64,000 nt of DNA from Terriglobus sp. TAA 43 (GTDB lineage: Bacteria; Acidobacteriota; Terriglobia; Terriglobales; Acidobacteriaceae): NCBI RefSeq assembly GCF_000800015.1, contig NZ_JUGR01000001.1, positions 2,294,001 to 2,358,000 of the forward strand, written 5' to 3'. The translations under genes were made by a program, and so were the position numbers. Shown here in pieces: positions 15,789 to 23,580 of this stretch (position 1 is the first letter of the stretch; the number at the start of each line of letters is the position of its first letter). The notes under the pieces were generated by a model, which was given only the letters and a program-made list of their open reading frames with translations, did not search any database and was not told the origin of the DNA.

Positions 15789-17036
15789 TTAAGCCTGAGC
15801 GTGGTCAGGCCGTTTTACGATTGCATAGATTGCCAGCGAACCAAGCACGCCTGCGGAAGCCATCACTTGCCACGCCAAATCATAACTGTGGTGCGCATCA
15901 TAGATGCGACCTGCGATATAGGGTCCTGCCCACTGACCAATCGAATACGCAACGATGATCAGCGCGAGCAGCTTGCCCAACGAAGCCAAGCCAAAACATT
16001 CTGCTGTAACCAGCGGGATCAGCATGTAATCCGCGCCCATGGCGAAGCCAAAGAGAATCGCAAACACTGCTGCTGCGACAGGCTGCTTTGCAAGGAACAA
16101 CAACGGAATCGCCGCTCCAAGCAGGAAGTAGAAGATGGCCATGATGTTCTTCTTGCGGAAGCGGTCCGCGATGTAGCCAACAATGACGCGCCCGCCCAGG
16201 CTTGCCGCCAGCAGCAACGAGAGGAAACGCGACGCAGTTGCGGCGTCGTAACCGATGCTCTTAAGGAACAGGATGAAGTGCTGAATTACCGCATTCATCG
16301 CGCCAATCACCAGCGATGAACCGATGACAATCAGCCAGAAATTGCGATCACGCAATGCTGCGCCGATGATGCCGAACACAGAGTTACTAGCAGCTGTATG
16401 CCTTACCAATGGACCGGGTGCTCCATCTGGATTCAGGCCCATTTCATGCGGCATGGAACGCGTAAGAAAGATGGCCACCGGAAAGAGCACTACGATGATG
16501 GACGCGCCAACGGCGATGATGGAGTTGCGCCAACCGTAATCGCGAATCAGCATGTTGATCACTGGAGGCGCGACAGTTCCACCGAGTCCCAAGCCGAGAT
16601 ACGCAAGCCCCATGGCGCGTCCGCGCCGTTCGCGAAACCACTGTGCAATCAACACCTGATTGGAGATGGGGCCAGCCAGCACATAGCCGATGACTTCGAG
16701 AACGCACAGCACCTGGTATTCCCAGAACTGATGCATAAAGCCCATCAGGATGAGAGATCCGCCTGTCAGCAATGCGCCTGCGAAGATGACCCAGCGTGCA
16801 CCGATCTTGTCGATAAGAATGCCCGTGACAAGCCCCGTTGGCAGGCCGATCGTCAGGAAGCCCAGGAAGAAGCCTTGCGTCACTTGTGTGCGATTGAAAC
16901 CAAGCGCGGATACAAACGACGGGTAGAACACAGGGAAGCCGTAGAAGATGATGCCCACGGCAAAGAACAGGTTCAGGAAGGCGGCCACCACAATCCACCA
17001 GCCGTAAAAAATCTTCGATTCGCGCTCTGTGGCCAC
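15789..17036 (-). CDS. MFS transporter, monocarboxylate/OFA-like
   Basis: A 415-residue, 12-span major facilitator. The loop 2-3 motif is IDKIGARWV and the loop 4-5 segment is RERRGRAMGLAYLGLGLGG. FYGWWIVVAAF at the start is a signature of the OFA/monocarboxylate-like branch that carries organic or sugar acids. The start is a GTG at 17036 with GGGAG about 10 nt upstream. It is the first gene of the operon, so import of a sugar acid or unsaturated disaccharide is the natural inference. The LacI-type palindrome lies 87 nt upstream. Confidence 0.88.
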   Translation of the reverse strand: MATERESKIFYGWWIVVAAFLNLFFAVGIIFYGFPVFYPSFVSALGFNRTQVTQGFFLGFLTIGLPTGLVTGILIDKIGARWVIFAGALLTGGSLILMGFMHQFWEYQVLCVLEVIGYVLAGPISNQVLIAQWFRERRGRAMGLAYLGLGLGGTVAPPVINMLIRDYGWRNSIIAVGASIIVVLFPVAIFLTRSMPHEMGLNPDGAPGPLVRHTAASNSVFGIIGAALRDRNFWLIVIGSSLVIGAMNAVIQHFILFLKSIGYDAATASRFLSLLLAASLGGRVIVGYIADRFRKKNIMAIFYFLLGAAIPLLFLAKQPVAAAVFAILFGFAMGADYMLIPLVTAECFGLASLGKLLALIIVAYSIGQWAGPYIAGRIYDAHHSYDLAWQVMASAGVLGSLAIYAIVKRPDHAQA

Positions 17037-17122
17037 TCTGCTGCTCTCCCGGTTTTGAACCTTTTGCGACGGCTGTGCTGACGCTCAGAATTCGACATTG
17101 GCCTTGAAAATTCGCTGTGGGG

Positions 17123-17136
17123 TGGAAGCGCTTCCA
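17123..17136. promoter_or_regulatory. LacI-family-type operator upstream of the uronate operon
   Basis: TGGAAGCGCTTCCA is a perfect 14-bp palindrome with the central CG typical of LacI/GalR-family sites and close to the cre consensus. It lies 87 nt before the MFS start codon and about 10 nt after a TAGTAT hexamer on the minus strand that could be a -10 box. A repressor bound here would block the operon. No LacI-type gene is in the window. Confidence 0.65.
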
Positions 17137-17209
17137 ATCGGCGCTCCCATACTAGCCAAAAACCTGTAGGACAGGCTAGCCCTGCGGATTTTCTTTTTCC
17201 GGCAGAATT

Positions 17210-17932
17210 CTAAGTTTCCAGCCGCCAGATGCCACAGTCCTCGTAGCCCGTGGTGACGTACATATCGCCCGCATCGTGCTCGATGATCGCCTTATCCGCG
17301 ACGCGGTCCTCCCGCGAATGATGGATGCGGCCGTGCCACAACTCTCGAAAATCCTTGTGATAGTCCAACATTAGTTCGCGCTGCTCGTCGTTTACGTACA
17401 GCAGATCTAACTCGCCGGGACGATCGCGGAAGATCTTCTGTAGCCGATCCAACAGGCGATCCATCAGCACCATGTCAAACGGATTGAACAGAAACAACAG
17501 GCATGGACCAGCGGGCATACGAAGCCGCATGACATCTGCCTCTTCCAACCGCATCGGCGGCGTGTCATGTGCGGACTGCCACGTCTCCATATTGCTGCGC
17601 GCTGCCGCGGCAAGCGCCGGATGCAACTCCACACCGACGATGCGGCGAAACGGCATTTCTGCGGCCAGCAACATCGCGCGCCCTTTGCCCGCGCCAATAT
17701 CGACGAAAGCGGTTCGTTCCACGGGATGCTGTGTGAATGTCTGCCAGCGCGTCATCAGCTTGCGAAACAACGACGGCGCCACAGCGTGATACGCCGTGAT
17801 GTGCCGGTCATGCGCGTGGCCGGTTTCCAGATCCTCGCCGGGGATGAGGTTGCCCGTATCCGTTCCGTGCTCAAGATCAAACGGATGACGTGGCGTGGGA
17901 CCCTTGCGGCGTTTGCGTTTCACGGGAATCAT
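17210..17932 (-). CDS. Class I SAM-dependent methyltransferase
   Basis: From the ATG at 17932 this is a 240-residue protein with a basic N-terminus (MIPVKRKRRKG) and a Rossmann methyltransferase domain: motif I is FVDIGAGKGRAML, the acidic end of strand 2 is in VGVELHPALAAAA, and CLLFLFNPFD occupies the motif IV position where a substrate-binding DPPY-type segment sits in relatives. The frame stays open to 18022, but that extension runs through the rplI terminator (18000-18030), so the shorter start is preferred. The substrate is unknown. It lies downstream of rplI but is separated from it by the terminator. Confidence 0.75.
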   Translation of the reverse strand: MIPVKRKRRKGPTPRHPFDLEHGTDTGNLIPGEDLETGHAHDRHITAYHAVAPSLFRKLMTRWQTFTQHPVERTAFVDIGAGKGRAMLLAAEMPFRRIVGVELHPALAAAARSNMETWQSAHDTPPMRLEEADVMRLRMPAGPCLLFLFNPFDMVLMDRLLDRLQKIFRDRPGELDLLYVNDEQRELMLDYHKDFRELWHGRIHHSREDRVADKAIIEHDAGDMYVTTGYEDCGIWRLET

Positions 17933-17999
17933 TCTTGGCGAGTGTAGCAATCCCGCATAGCGGAAGTTAACCCGTGCGGCAAGATCTTCTGCCAACACA

Positions 18000-18030
18000 A
18001 AAGGGCAATGCCAATGCGGCATTGCCCTTT
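18000..18030 (-). terminator. Rho-independent terminator after rplI
   Basis: A 13-bp perfect stem (AAAGGGCAATGCC/GGCATTGCCCTTT) with a 5-nt loop sits 22 nt beyond the rplI stop, followed by TTGTGTT on the minus strand. It marks the end of the ribosomal operon. Confidence 0.85.
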
Positions 18031-18051
18031 GTATTTAGCGAAGTTGGAAAA

Positions 18052-18555
18052 CTACTCTTCGGTTACAGTCTCTTCCTCAGCGACAACAGCAGCGCTGGGG
18101 ACGTAGTTGGGATCGTCGCTCTTGACGGTGACCTTCACGTGGGCCGAAACCTCACGGAAGATCTTCACCGACACGTGGAACTCGCCAATCTGCTTCAGCG
18201 GCTCTTCCAGGTGCACCTTGCGGCGATCGATCTCGTAGCCCTGCTTTGCAAGCTCAGCAGCAATGTCAGCCGAGGTGACGGAACCGAACAATACATCGTT
18301 CGCGCCAACCTTGCGCTCGAACGTGATTTCGACAGCGTTCAGCTTCTCTGCCTGCTCCAGCGCAACAGCCTTGTCCTTGGCTGCCTTGCGTGCAGCGGAT
18401 TCCTGCATCTGCTTGATGACTGCCTTGTTGCCAGCGGTGGCTTCAATTGCCAGGTGCTGCGGCAGCAAGTAGTTGCGGCCGTAGCCGTTTGCAACCTTTA
18501 CGACGTCGCCACGATGACCGAGGCTTTCGACGTCTTCTTTCAGAATGACTTCCAT
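18052..18555 (-). CDS. rplI: 50S ribosomal protein L9
   Basis: A 167-residue L9, which bridges the base of the L1 stalk to the outside of the 50S subunit and helps keep the reading frame. The N-terminal domain starts MEVILKEDVESLGHRGDVVKVANGYGRNYLLP, the family signature, joined by a long helix (about 41-75) to the C-terminal domain. A GGAG site lies 7 nt before the ATG. It ends with an acidic extension (VVAEEETVTEE) longer than in E. coli. It is the last gene of rpsF-rpsR-rplI and is closed by a strong terminator. Confidence 0.97.
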   Translation of the reverse strand: MEVILKEDVESLGHRGDVVKVANGYGRNYLLPQHLAIEATAGNKAVIKQMQESAARKAAKDKAVALEQAEKLNAVEITFERKVGANDVLFGSVTSADIAAELAKQGYEIDRRKVHLEEPLKQIGEFHVSVKIFREVSAHVKVTVKSDDPNYVPSAAVVAEEETVTEE

Positions 18556-18633
18556 GTTCTTTCTCCTTGCGGATGCGCCGAGCGCTATCCGGTGGAGCGC
18601 GACTTACTCTAAGTCACGCTGAGTAAGTTCGAC

Positions 18634-18951
18634 TTAGTACTTCGCGGCAAACGGCAGCAGGGCGATGTTACGCGACTGCTTGATGGCCTGCGAGAGCTGG
18701 CGCTGGTGCGTGGTGCAGACACCGGTCAGACGACGCGGCGTGATCTTGCCACGCTCTGCCACGAAGCCCTGCAGCAGGCGAACGTCGCGGTAGCTGATGT
18801 TGTCAATCTTCTCTACGCAGAACTTGCAAACCTTCTTGCGACGGAAGAACTTGCGGCCACCGGGGCCGCCCGCCGGACGGGGAGGACGCGATCCACCCTG
18901 CGCCGGAGCGGAGGAAGTCGGAGTGCTAGGGGTGCTGGTTTCGTCAGCCAT
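18634..18951 (-). CDS. rpsR: 30S ribosomal protein S18, zinc-binding form
   Basis: From the ATG at 18951, with AAAGGA 9 nt upstream, S18 has 105 residues. The conserved core [18 protein letters not shown]-type sequence is complete. It carries CKFC near residue 40 and CTTH near 80, the zinc-ribbon (C+) form of S18. The N-terminus has an extra 25-30 residues rich in Ser, Thr, Pro and Gly before GRKFFRRKK. The frame also opens at 19002 (MQSRSM), but no ribosome binding site supports it. It lies between rpsF and rplI; no ssb gene intervenes. Confidence 0.95.
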   Translation of the reverse strand: MADETSTPSTPTSSAPAQGGSRPPRPAGGPGGRKFFRRKKVCKFCVEKIDNISYRDVRLLQGFVAERGKITPRRLTGVCTTHQRQLSQAIKQSRNIALLPFAAKY

Positions 18952-19097
18952 TGTTGCCAATCCTTTCATCGGGTTCGGCGACGTCATGCTCCGGGATTGC
19001 ATTGAATCCCATGGTCATGCGGAAGCAGATCGTCGCAGGTACTTAACCAAACTTCTAAGTTCCGTAGTTACCGGAACCAGAAACTTAACAGGCTGAC

Positions 19098-19571
19098 TTA
19101 GACAGCAGCAGTCTCGGTCTCAACCGGAGCTTCCACAGCTGCAGCCGGGGCTTCTTCAGCAGCGGCAGTAGCAGCCGCAGCATTAGCAGCAGCGTTGGCG
19201 GCAGCAGCAGCGGCAGCCTGCTGATCGGAAACCTTCACGCGGCTATCGCGGTGAGTCTTGATCTTGGCAAGGCGCTTGTTCTCTTCGTCGGTGCGGACGG
19301 TGATGAACTTGATCACCTGTTCCGTCACACGGAGACGACGCTCCAACTCAGCCACCAGCGGACCATCAGCAGAGATGTGCATCAGCACATACAGGCCGTC
19401 CTGGAACTTACGGACGATGTAAGCCAGACGGCGACGTCCGAGCTTCTCGGTCTGCGAAACTTCGCCGCCGCCATTGGTTACAACAGCGGTGAAGCCTTCG
19501 ATCAACTTGTCGAGGTCAGCCTCTTCCAGGTCGGGGCGAACGATGTACATCACTTCATACGTACGGTTCAT
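19098..19571 (-). CDS. rpsF: 30S ribosomal protein S6 with alanine-rich tail
   Basis: From the ATG at 19571 (MNRTYEVMYIVRPDLEE) S6 has 157 residues; it binds 16S rRNA together with S18 in the platform of the 30S subunit. The ferredoxin-like core covers about 1-105 and includes the conserved GRRRLAYIVRKFQDGLYVLMH segment. The C-terminus is an unusual tail of some 45 residues made almost wholly of Ala, Glu and Val, reaching alanine runs of six. AGAGAAG lies upstream of the start; an ORF extension to 19613 lacks support. Confidence 0.95.
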   Translation of the reverse strand: MNRTYEVMYIVRPDLEEADLDKLIEGFTAVVTNGGGEVSQTEKLGRRRLAYIVRKFQDGLYVLMHISADGPLVAELERRLRVTEQVIKFITVRTDEENKRLAKIKTHRDSRVKVSDQQAAAAAAANAAANAAAATAAAEEAPAAAVEAPVETETAAV

Positions 19572-19661
19572 TTTTGCTTCTCTTTCTGCGGAGTAAACTC
19601 CGCACCTTCGCAACGGAAGGTATGGAAAGTAAGTGGTATGCAGGCTCTTAGTTACTTACAA

Positions 19662-20261
19662 CTAAGACTTACAACTGTCTTTCTGGTTGAAGCGGTTCAT
19701 CGCCGCTGCGATGCCCTCTCCAACCACCATCTCGACTGCCCGTGCTGCACAATCGAGTACTTCATCCATCACCGCGAGTTCTGTCTTGCGCATGGGGGTT
19801 AGTAGGTAATCCCTGCCCCCTGCCTTGATCTCGCGGCCATCCGCCAGTGTGGGTTTCCCCACTCCAATCCGGATGCGAATCCAATCTTCTGTTCCGAGCG
19901 TTCCGGTGATGGACTTCACACCATTGTGCCCGTTACTGCTGCCGTTAGGTCGCAGCCGAAGCTCGCCCAGTGGAAAGGCCAGTTCGTCATACAGCACGAT
20001 CACGTCTTTCGCCGGGTCCAGCTCGTATTCCTTCACCAGCGGAGCGACTGCAAGGCCACTCAGATTCATGAAGGTTTCCGGCTTTATCAGCAAGCACTCT
20101 TCTCCGGCGATGATTGCCTTGCCGGTAAGTGCCTTACTGCGCCGGTTCACCACCATCGCACCGCGATCTTCTGCGATGCGATCGATGGCGAGAAATCCCG
20201 CATTGTGCGGCGTGAAAGCATACTCCGGGCCAGGATTCCCAAGTCCCACAATCAGCTTCAC
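19662..20261 (-). CDS. pth: Peptidyl-tRNA hydrolase
   Basis: A 199-residue enzyme that hydrolyses the ester bond of peptidyl-tRNA released from stalled ribosomes. The catalytic residues are in place: Asn9 in IVGLGNPG, His19 in FTPHNAGFLAID, Asp in LYDELAFPLGELRLR and Asn in GSSNGHNGVKSI. It starts at a GTG (20261) with GGAG about 10 nt upstream. It lies between rplY and rpsF, in the order expected for this phylum. The stop codon lies inside an ACTAAGACT motif that recurs in the spacer upstream. Confidence 0.96.
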   Translation of the reverse strand: MKLIVGLGNPGPEYAFTPHNAGFLAIDRIAEDRGAMVVNRRSKALTGKAIIAGEECLLIKPETFMNLSGLAVAPLVKEYELDPAKDVIVLYDELAFPLGELRLRPNGSSNGHNGVKSITGTLGTEDWIRIRIGVGKPTLADGREIKAGGRDYLLTPMRKTELAVMDEVLDCAARAVEMVVGEGIAAAMNRFNQKDSCKS

Positions 20262-20277
20262 GGTCGCTAGCTCCAGT

Positions 20278-20318
20278 CTTAGTACAGAGTCTTAGTACTA
20301 AGACTTAGTACTAAGACT
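20278..20318. repeat. Three tandem 13-nt repeats between rplY and pth
   Basis: CTTAGTAC starts at 20278, 20291 and 20304, exactly 13 nt apart; the units are CTTAGTACAGAGT, CTTAGTACTAAGA and CTTAGTACTAAGA. They contain an 18-bp perfect palindrome (AGTCTTAGTACTAAGACT, 20288-20305), so a hairpin or a dimeric protein site is possible. Confidence 0.75.
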
Positions 20319-20325
20319 GAGGCAG

Positions 20326-20976
20326 TTACTTCTTTGCCGGTTCGGCAGCCTTCGTTGCGCCCTTCGTCACTTCCGGCTCTGCAGCAGGAGTGGGCTCAGC
20401 CGGTGCAACTTCCTTGATGATCGTCACGTGAGCAACCATCGTGTCTTCCGGAACCAGGAACTTGTACTTACCAGCGTGCGGCAGATCCGACACGTGGATC
20501 GAAGCATGCAGCTCCAGACCGCTGACGTCCACGTCGATGTGCGACGGGATATCGCCCGGCAGGCACTCCAGTTCCACTTCGCGCAGCAACTGATCCAGGA
20601 TGCCGCCGCTGTTCTTCACGCCCGTCGGTACGCCTTCCAGCATGACCGGAACGCTAACGCGCATAGCCTTATCCATCGCAATACGCTTCAGGTCAACGTG
20701 CAGCAGCTTGCCCTTGATCGGCTCGTACTGCCAATCCACGATCATCGCCTTTGCAGCAGAGCCGCCTTCGACATCCAGGTCGAAAATCGTGTTGTGGCCC
20801 GATTCCGAGTGCAGAATCTTCGTGATCACCTTGGGGTCCAGAGCAATTGCAACCGACTCCTGTCCCGCACCGTACACAACGGCGGGAATCTGACCGGCCA
20901 CGCGTACGCGACGCGCTGCATTCTTGTTGAACTTACCTGAGCGAAGTGTTGCCTTTACTGCTTCTGTGTTTGCCAT
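20326..20976 (-). CDS. rplY: 50S ribosomal protein L25/general stress protein Ctc
   Basis: A 216-residue L25 of the long TL5/Ctc type, which binds 5S rRNA. The N-terminal 5S-binding domain contains GQIPAVVYG, a 5S-contact loop region and HNTIFDLDVEG; the C-terminal beta domain includes PVMLEGVPTGVKNSGGILDQ and the family phrase DVSGLELHASIHVSDL. The tail is Ala/Glu/Lys/Pro-rich. AAAGGA is 5 nt before the ATG. It lies between prs and pth, the conserved order prs-rplY-pth. Confidence 0.95.
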   Translation of the reverse strand: MANTEAVKATLRSGKFNKNAARRVRVAGQIPAVVYGAGQESVAIALDPKVITKILHSESGHNTIFDLDVEGGSAAKAMIVDWQYEPIKGKLLHVDLKRIAMDKAMRVSVPVMLEGVPTGVKNSGGILDQLLREVELECLPGDIPSHIDVDVSGLELHASIHVSDLPHAGKYKFLVPEDTMVAHVTIIKEVAPAEPTPAAEPEVTKGATKAAEPAKK

Positions 20977-21093
20977 GTTTTCCTTTCGGGCCGCGCTGTC
21001 TTCCAGCTAATCCCTTCGCCACACTTGAAGTGCAGCTTGTCTGTAGTTACTTCGTTTGTGTTGCACCACTCAGCAAAAAGCTAAGTAGCAAAC

Positions 21094-22179
21094 TTATGAG
21101 AAGAGTGTTGAAACGCTCGTCTCCATGTGAATGCTCTCAATGGCACGACCCAACAGGCCTGCCACTGAAAGCACCTTAATCTTGTCCACCTGCGCCGCCT
21201 CTTCTGAGAGCGGAATGGTGTTGGTCACAACCAGTTCCTTCAGGTTGCTGTTCTTAATGCGTTCCACCGCGGGGCCAGACAACACTGCGTGCGATGCGCA
21301 GGCATAAACGTCTGTTGCACCATTCGCCAGCAGAGCATCCACCGTCTTGGTGAGCGTTCCAGCGGTATCCACAATGTCATCCAGAATGATGCAGGTGCGA
21401 CCTTTCACATCGCCGATCACATTCATCACTTCGGTCACGTTGATATCCGTACGACGTTTGTCCACAATGGCCAGCGGCACGCCCAGCTTCGTAGCGAAGA
21501 AGCGTGCGCGTTCCACACCGCCAGCGTCCGGCGAAACCACGGTCAGGTTCGGCAGGTTCAGATCGCGGAAGTAGCCAACCAGAACCGGCGATGCGAACAG
21601 ATGATCCACCGGGATGTTGAAGAAACCCTGAATCTGCGCCGCGTGCAGGTCGACCAGCAATGCACGGTTCGCACCCGCCGTCTGCAACAGGTCAGCCACC
21701 AGCTTCGATGTGATGGCAACACGCGGACGATCCTTACGATCCTGGCGAGCGTAGCCGTAGTACGGAATCACCACGGTGATGCGGCCTGCCGATGCGCGCT
21801 TCAGCGCGTCAATCATGATCAGCAGTTCCAGGATGTGGCGTTCAACGGGAGCGCAGGTCGGCTGCACGAGGAATACATCCGCGCCACGCACGTTTTCCAG
21901 CAACTGGAAATGGATTTCGCCATCCGAAAAACTGATGAGCTTGGTCTGTCCCATGGGCACTCCCAGGAACTGGCAGACTTCTTCGCACAGAGCCTTGTTC
22001 GCGGAGCCACAAAAAATCTTGAAGCGGCGATCATCCGCCAGGCGGCTGGAACGCTTCTTCTCCGGAGCCGGCTGCTTTGCGGCACCGCCTGCAGCAATCA
22101 ATGTTGCGCGGTCGGTGATGGGTTCTGTGGTTGCGGGGGTAGCGGTTGCGGCGATTGACATGGATTCGGGTGCGGTCAC
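21094..22179 (-). CDS. prs: Ribose-phosphate pyrophosphokinase
   Basis: The enzyme makes PRPP from ribose 5-phosphate and ATP for nucleotide, His and Trp synthesis. Motifs in order: the catalytic loop IPYYGYARQDRKDRPR, VVSPDAGGVERARFFATKL (PP-binding/flexible loop), and the PRPP motif CIILDDIVDTAGTL. The likely start is the GTG at 22179, with GGAGG 11 nt before it, giving 361 residues; the frame also opens at a TTG (22197), and an ATG at 22161 is possible. The N-terminus is extended by about 45 residues rich in Ala/Thr before SRLADDRRFKIFCG, compared with the roughly 315 residues usual for the family. Confidence 0.95.
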   Translation of the reverse strand: MTAPESMSIAATATPATTEPITDRATLIAAGGAAKQPAPEKKRSSRLADDRRFKIFCGSANKALCEEVCQFLGVPMGQTKLISFSDGEIHFQLLENVRGADVFLVQPTCAPVERHILELLIMIDALKRASAGRITVVIPYYGYARQDRKDRPRVAITSKLVADLLQTAGANRALLVDLHAAQIQGFFNIPVDHLFASPVLVGYFRDLNLPNLTVVSPDAGGVERARFFATKLGVPLAIVDKRRTDINVTEVMNVIGDVKGRTCIILDDIVDTAGTLTKTVDALLANGATDVYACASHAVLSGPAVERIKNSNLKELVVTNTIPLSEEAAQVDKIKVLSVAGLLGRAIESIHMETSVSTLFS

Positions 22180-22284
22180 TGCGGTACGAGCCTCCAAGCC
22201 GTTTAGCGTTGGTTGGTTCTGCCGGATTGTCCTGCCTCTGCCCCCTCTCGTAGAACTCTGCCGCTGGGGAGCATCGACGCTTGA

Positions 22285-22358
22285 TGGCTGGGCGACTAGG
22301 ATTCGAACCTAGACAAAGTGCGTCAAAGGCACTTGACCTACCATTAGTCGATCGCCCA
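22285..22358 (-). tRNA. tRNA-Gln (anticodon TTG)
   Basis: 74 nt including an encoded CCA. The acceptor stem TGGGCGA pairs with TCGCCCA, followed by discriminator G and CCA. The anticodon stem-loop is AGTGC-CTTTGAC-GCACT, so the anticodon is TTG (reads CAA/CAG). The T loop is GGTTCGAATCC-like. The U1-A72 pair and G73 match glutamine tRNA identity elements. It lies between ispE and prs. Confidence 0.95.
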
Positions 22359-22402
22359 AAAAGTCCGTCCCGCCGTTTGGCGTTGGGAACTCTGCCAGAT
22401 CC

Positions 22403-22429
22403 AGTGTACTAAAGACATGGGCCCGGCAA
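22403..22429 (-). promoter_or_regulatory. Possible promoter for tRNA-Gln
   Basis: On the minus strand TTGCCG (22424-22429) and TACACT (22403-22408) are separated by 15 nt, about 45 nt before the tRNA. The spacer is short, so this is tentative. The same GTACACTGG block occurs before acpP. Confidence 0.35.
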
Positions 22430-22468
22430 CCCCGGCGATTTGCCGCAATCCGCCGGAAGCTGTCTGCT

Positions 22469-23497
22469 TCAGACGAACATGGAACTCCAATACGCATTGC
22501 GAGTCAGGGTGATGGTCCGAAAAGACCGTCCTGCATACTCCGTGGTGCGTGCCTGTGCCGCTTCCGCGTCTGCTTCCGTCCGGTAAAGACCAAACAAAGA
22601 CGAACCGGAGCCGGAAAGCGCCGCCATCACGGCAGACGATTCCCCGAGAGTCTCATCGCCCTTGAGGGCATGCAGAATGTCGCGCAGGAAGGGATGTTGC
22701 TGAAACACGACCTCTTCGAAGTCGTTCGCAATCCCGGTACGGACAAGCGCAGGAAGAGGATTCCCGGCCAGGCTTCCGGATCGAATGGAGCCATCTGCTC
22801 CATCGAGTGCCCCGAAAGCACCGGAGGCGCCGGTCTGACTGTCTGCTCCCGTACAGGCGAATGCGGACGCGTAGACGCGGCTCAACTCATCAAGTCTATC
22901 CTGCGCGGCTTCGGGGGTCAATCGAGAAACCTGCTCGTCCCAAGCCTTAAACGCCAGCGGAGTGCTGGATCCGACGGTCGGTGCGAAAACCACGCAATGC
23001 ATCGCTGGAAGGTCGGGGTAGGGAACCACAATCTGTCCCCGATTGTGTCCGTAAACTGTTCCACCTAAAAGAAATAGCGGGACATCGGAACCGATACGCT
23101 CAGCCAGAGACATGCGTTGCGGTCCCGGCAGAGCGGTGCCCAATTCCCTCTCCAGCCCTAGCAGCGCCGCTGCTGCATTGGCCGATCCGGCCCCTAAACC
23201 ACCCTGCACCGGCAAATTCTTTGTCAGCGACAGGTGGACTTCCGCCGTGATCCCCATCGCCGCTAGAGCCATCTCCACCGTGCGAAAGGCCGTGTTGCGA
23301 GCATCCGTAGGAACGCGCAAGTCACTACAATCCATGGTGATACGCGTCACTGCGGAAGCCTTCGCGGTAACCGTTACCTCGTCGTGAAGGCCAATGCTCT
23401 GGTACAACGTGTGCAGTTCGTGGAAGCCGTCCGCTCGCGGTGGCCCGATCCGCAGGCCGAGATTGATCTTTGCGTAAGAGCGGACAGTGGTCGACAT
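22469..23497 (-). CDS. ispE: 4-diphosphocytidyl-2-C-methyl-D-erythritol kinase
   Basis: A 342-residue GHMP kinase that phosphorylates CDP-methylerythritol in the MEP isoprenoid pathway. The N-terminal KINLGLRIGPPRADGFHELHTLYQ contains the catalytic Lys10 and substrate-binding residues; the ATP motif PVQGGLGAGSANAAAAL is at 96-112; the C-terminal motif MAALSGSGSSLFGLY is present. A Gly/Ser/Ala-rich insert (about 218-250) makes it longer than the usual 280-300. It is transcribed before tRNA-Gln. The start has only a weak ribosome binding site. Confidence 0.95.
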   Translation of the reverse strand: MSTTVRSYAKINLGLRIGPPRADGFHELHTLYQSIGLHDEVTVTAKASAVTRITMDCSDLRVPTDARNTAFRTVEMALAAMGITAEVHLSLTKNLPVQGGLGAGSANAAAALLGLERELGTALPGPQRMSLAERIGSDVPLFLLGGTVYGHNRGQIVVPYPDLPAMHCVVFAPTVGSSTPLAFKAWDEQVSRLTPEAAQDRLDELSRVYASAFACTGADSQTGASGAFGALDGADGSIRSGSLAGNPLPALVRTGIANDFEEVVFQQHPFLRDILHALKGDETLGESSAVMAALSGSGSSLFGLYRTEADAEAAQARTTEYAGRSFRTITLTRNAYWSSMFV

Positions 23498-23580
23498 TGC
23501 TTCTTGAGTGTACCGGGGAGCAACTGCCGACTGCCGCGGGTTGAAAAATCTGCATCACAGCAAATCGGGAGATTCTTACG

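Noticed and set aside
17933-18022. 30-residue N-terminal extension of the methyltransferase
   Set aside because: It would be encoded by the rplI terminator stem at 18000-18030, so the start at 17932 is preferred.
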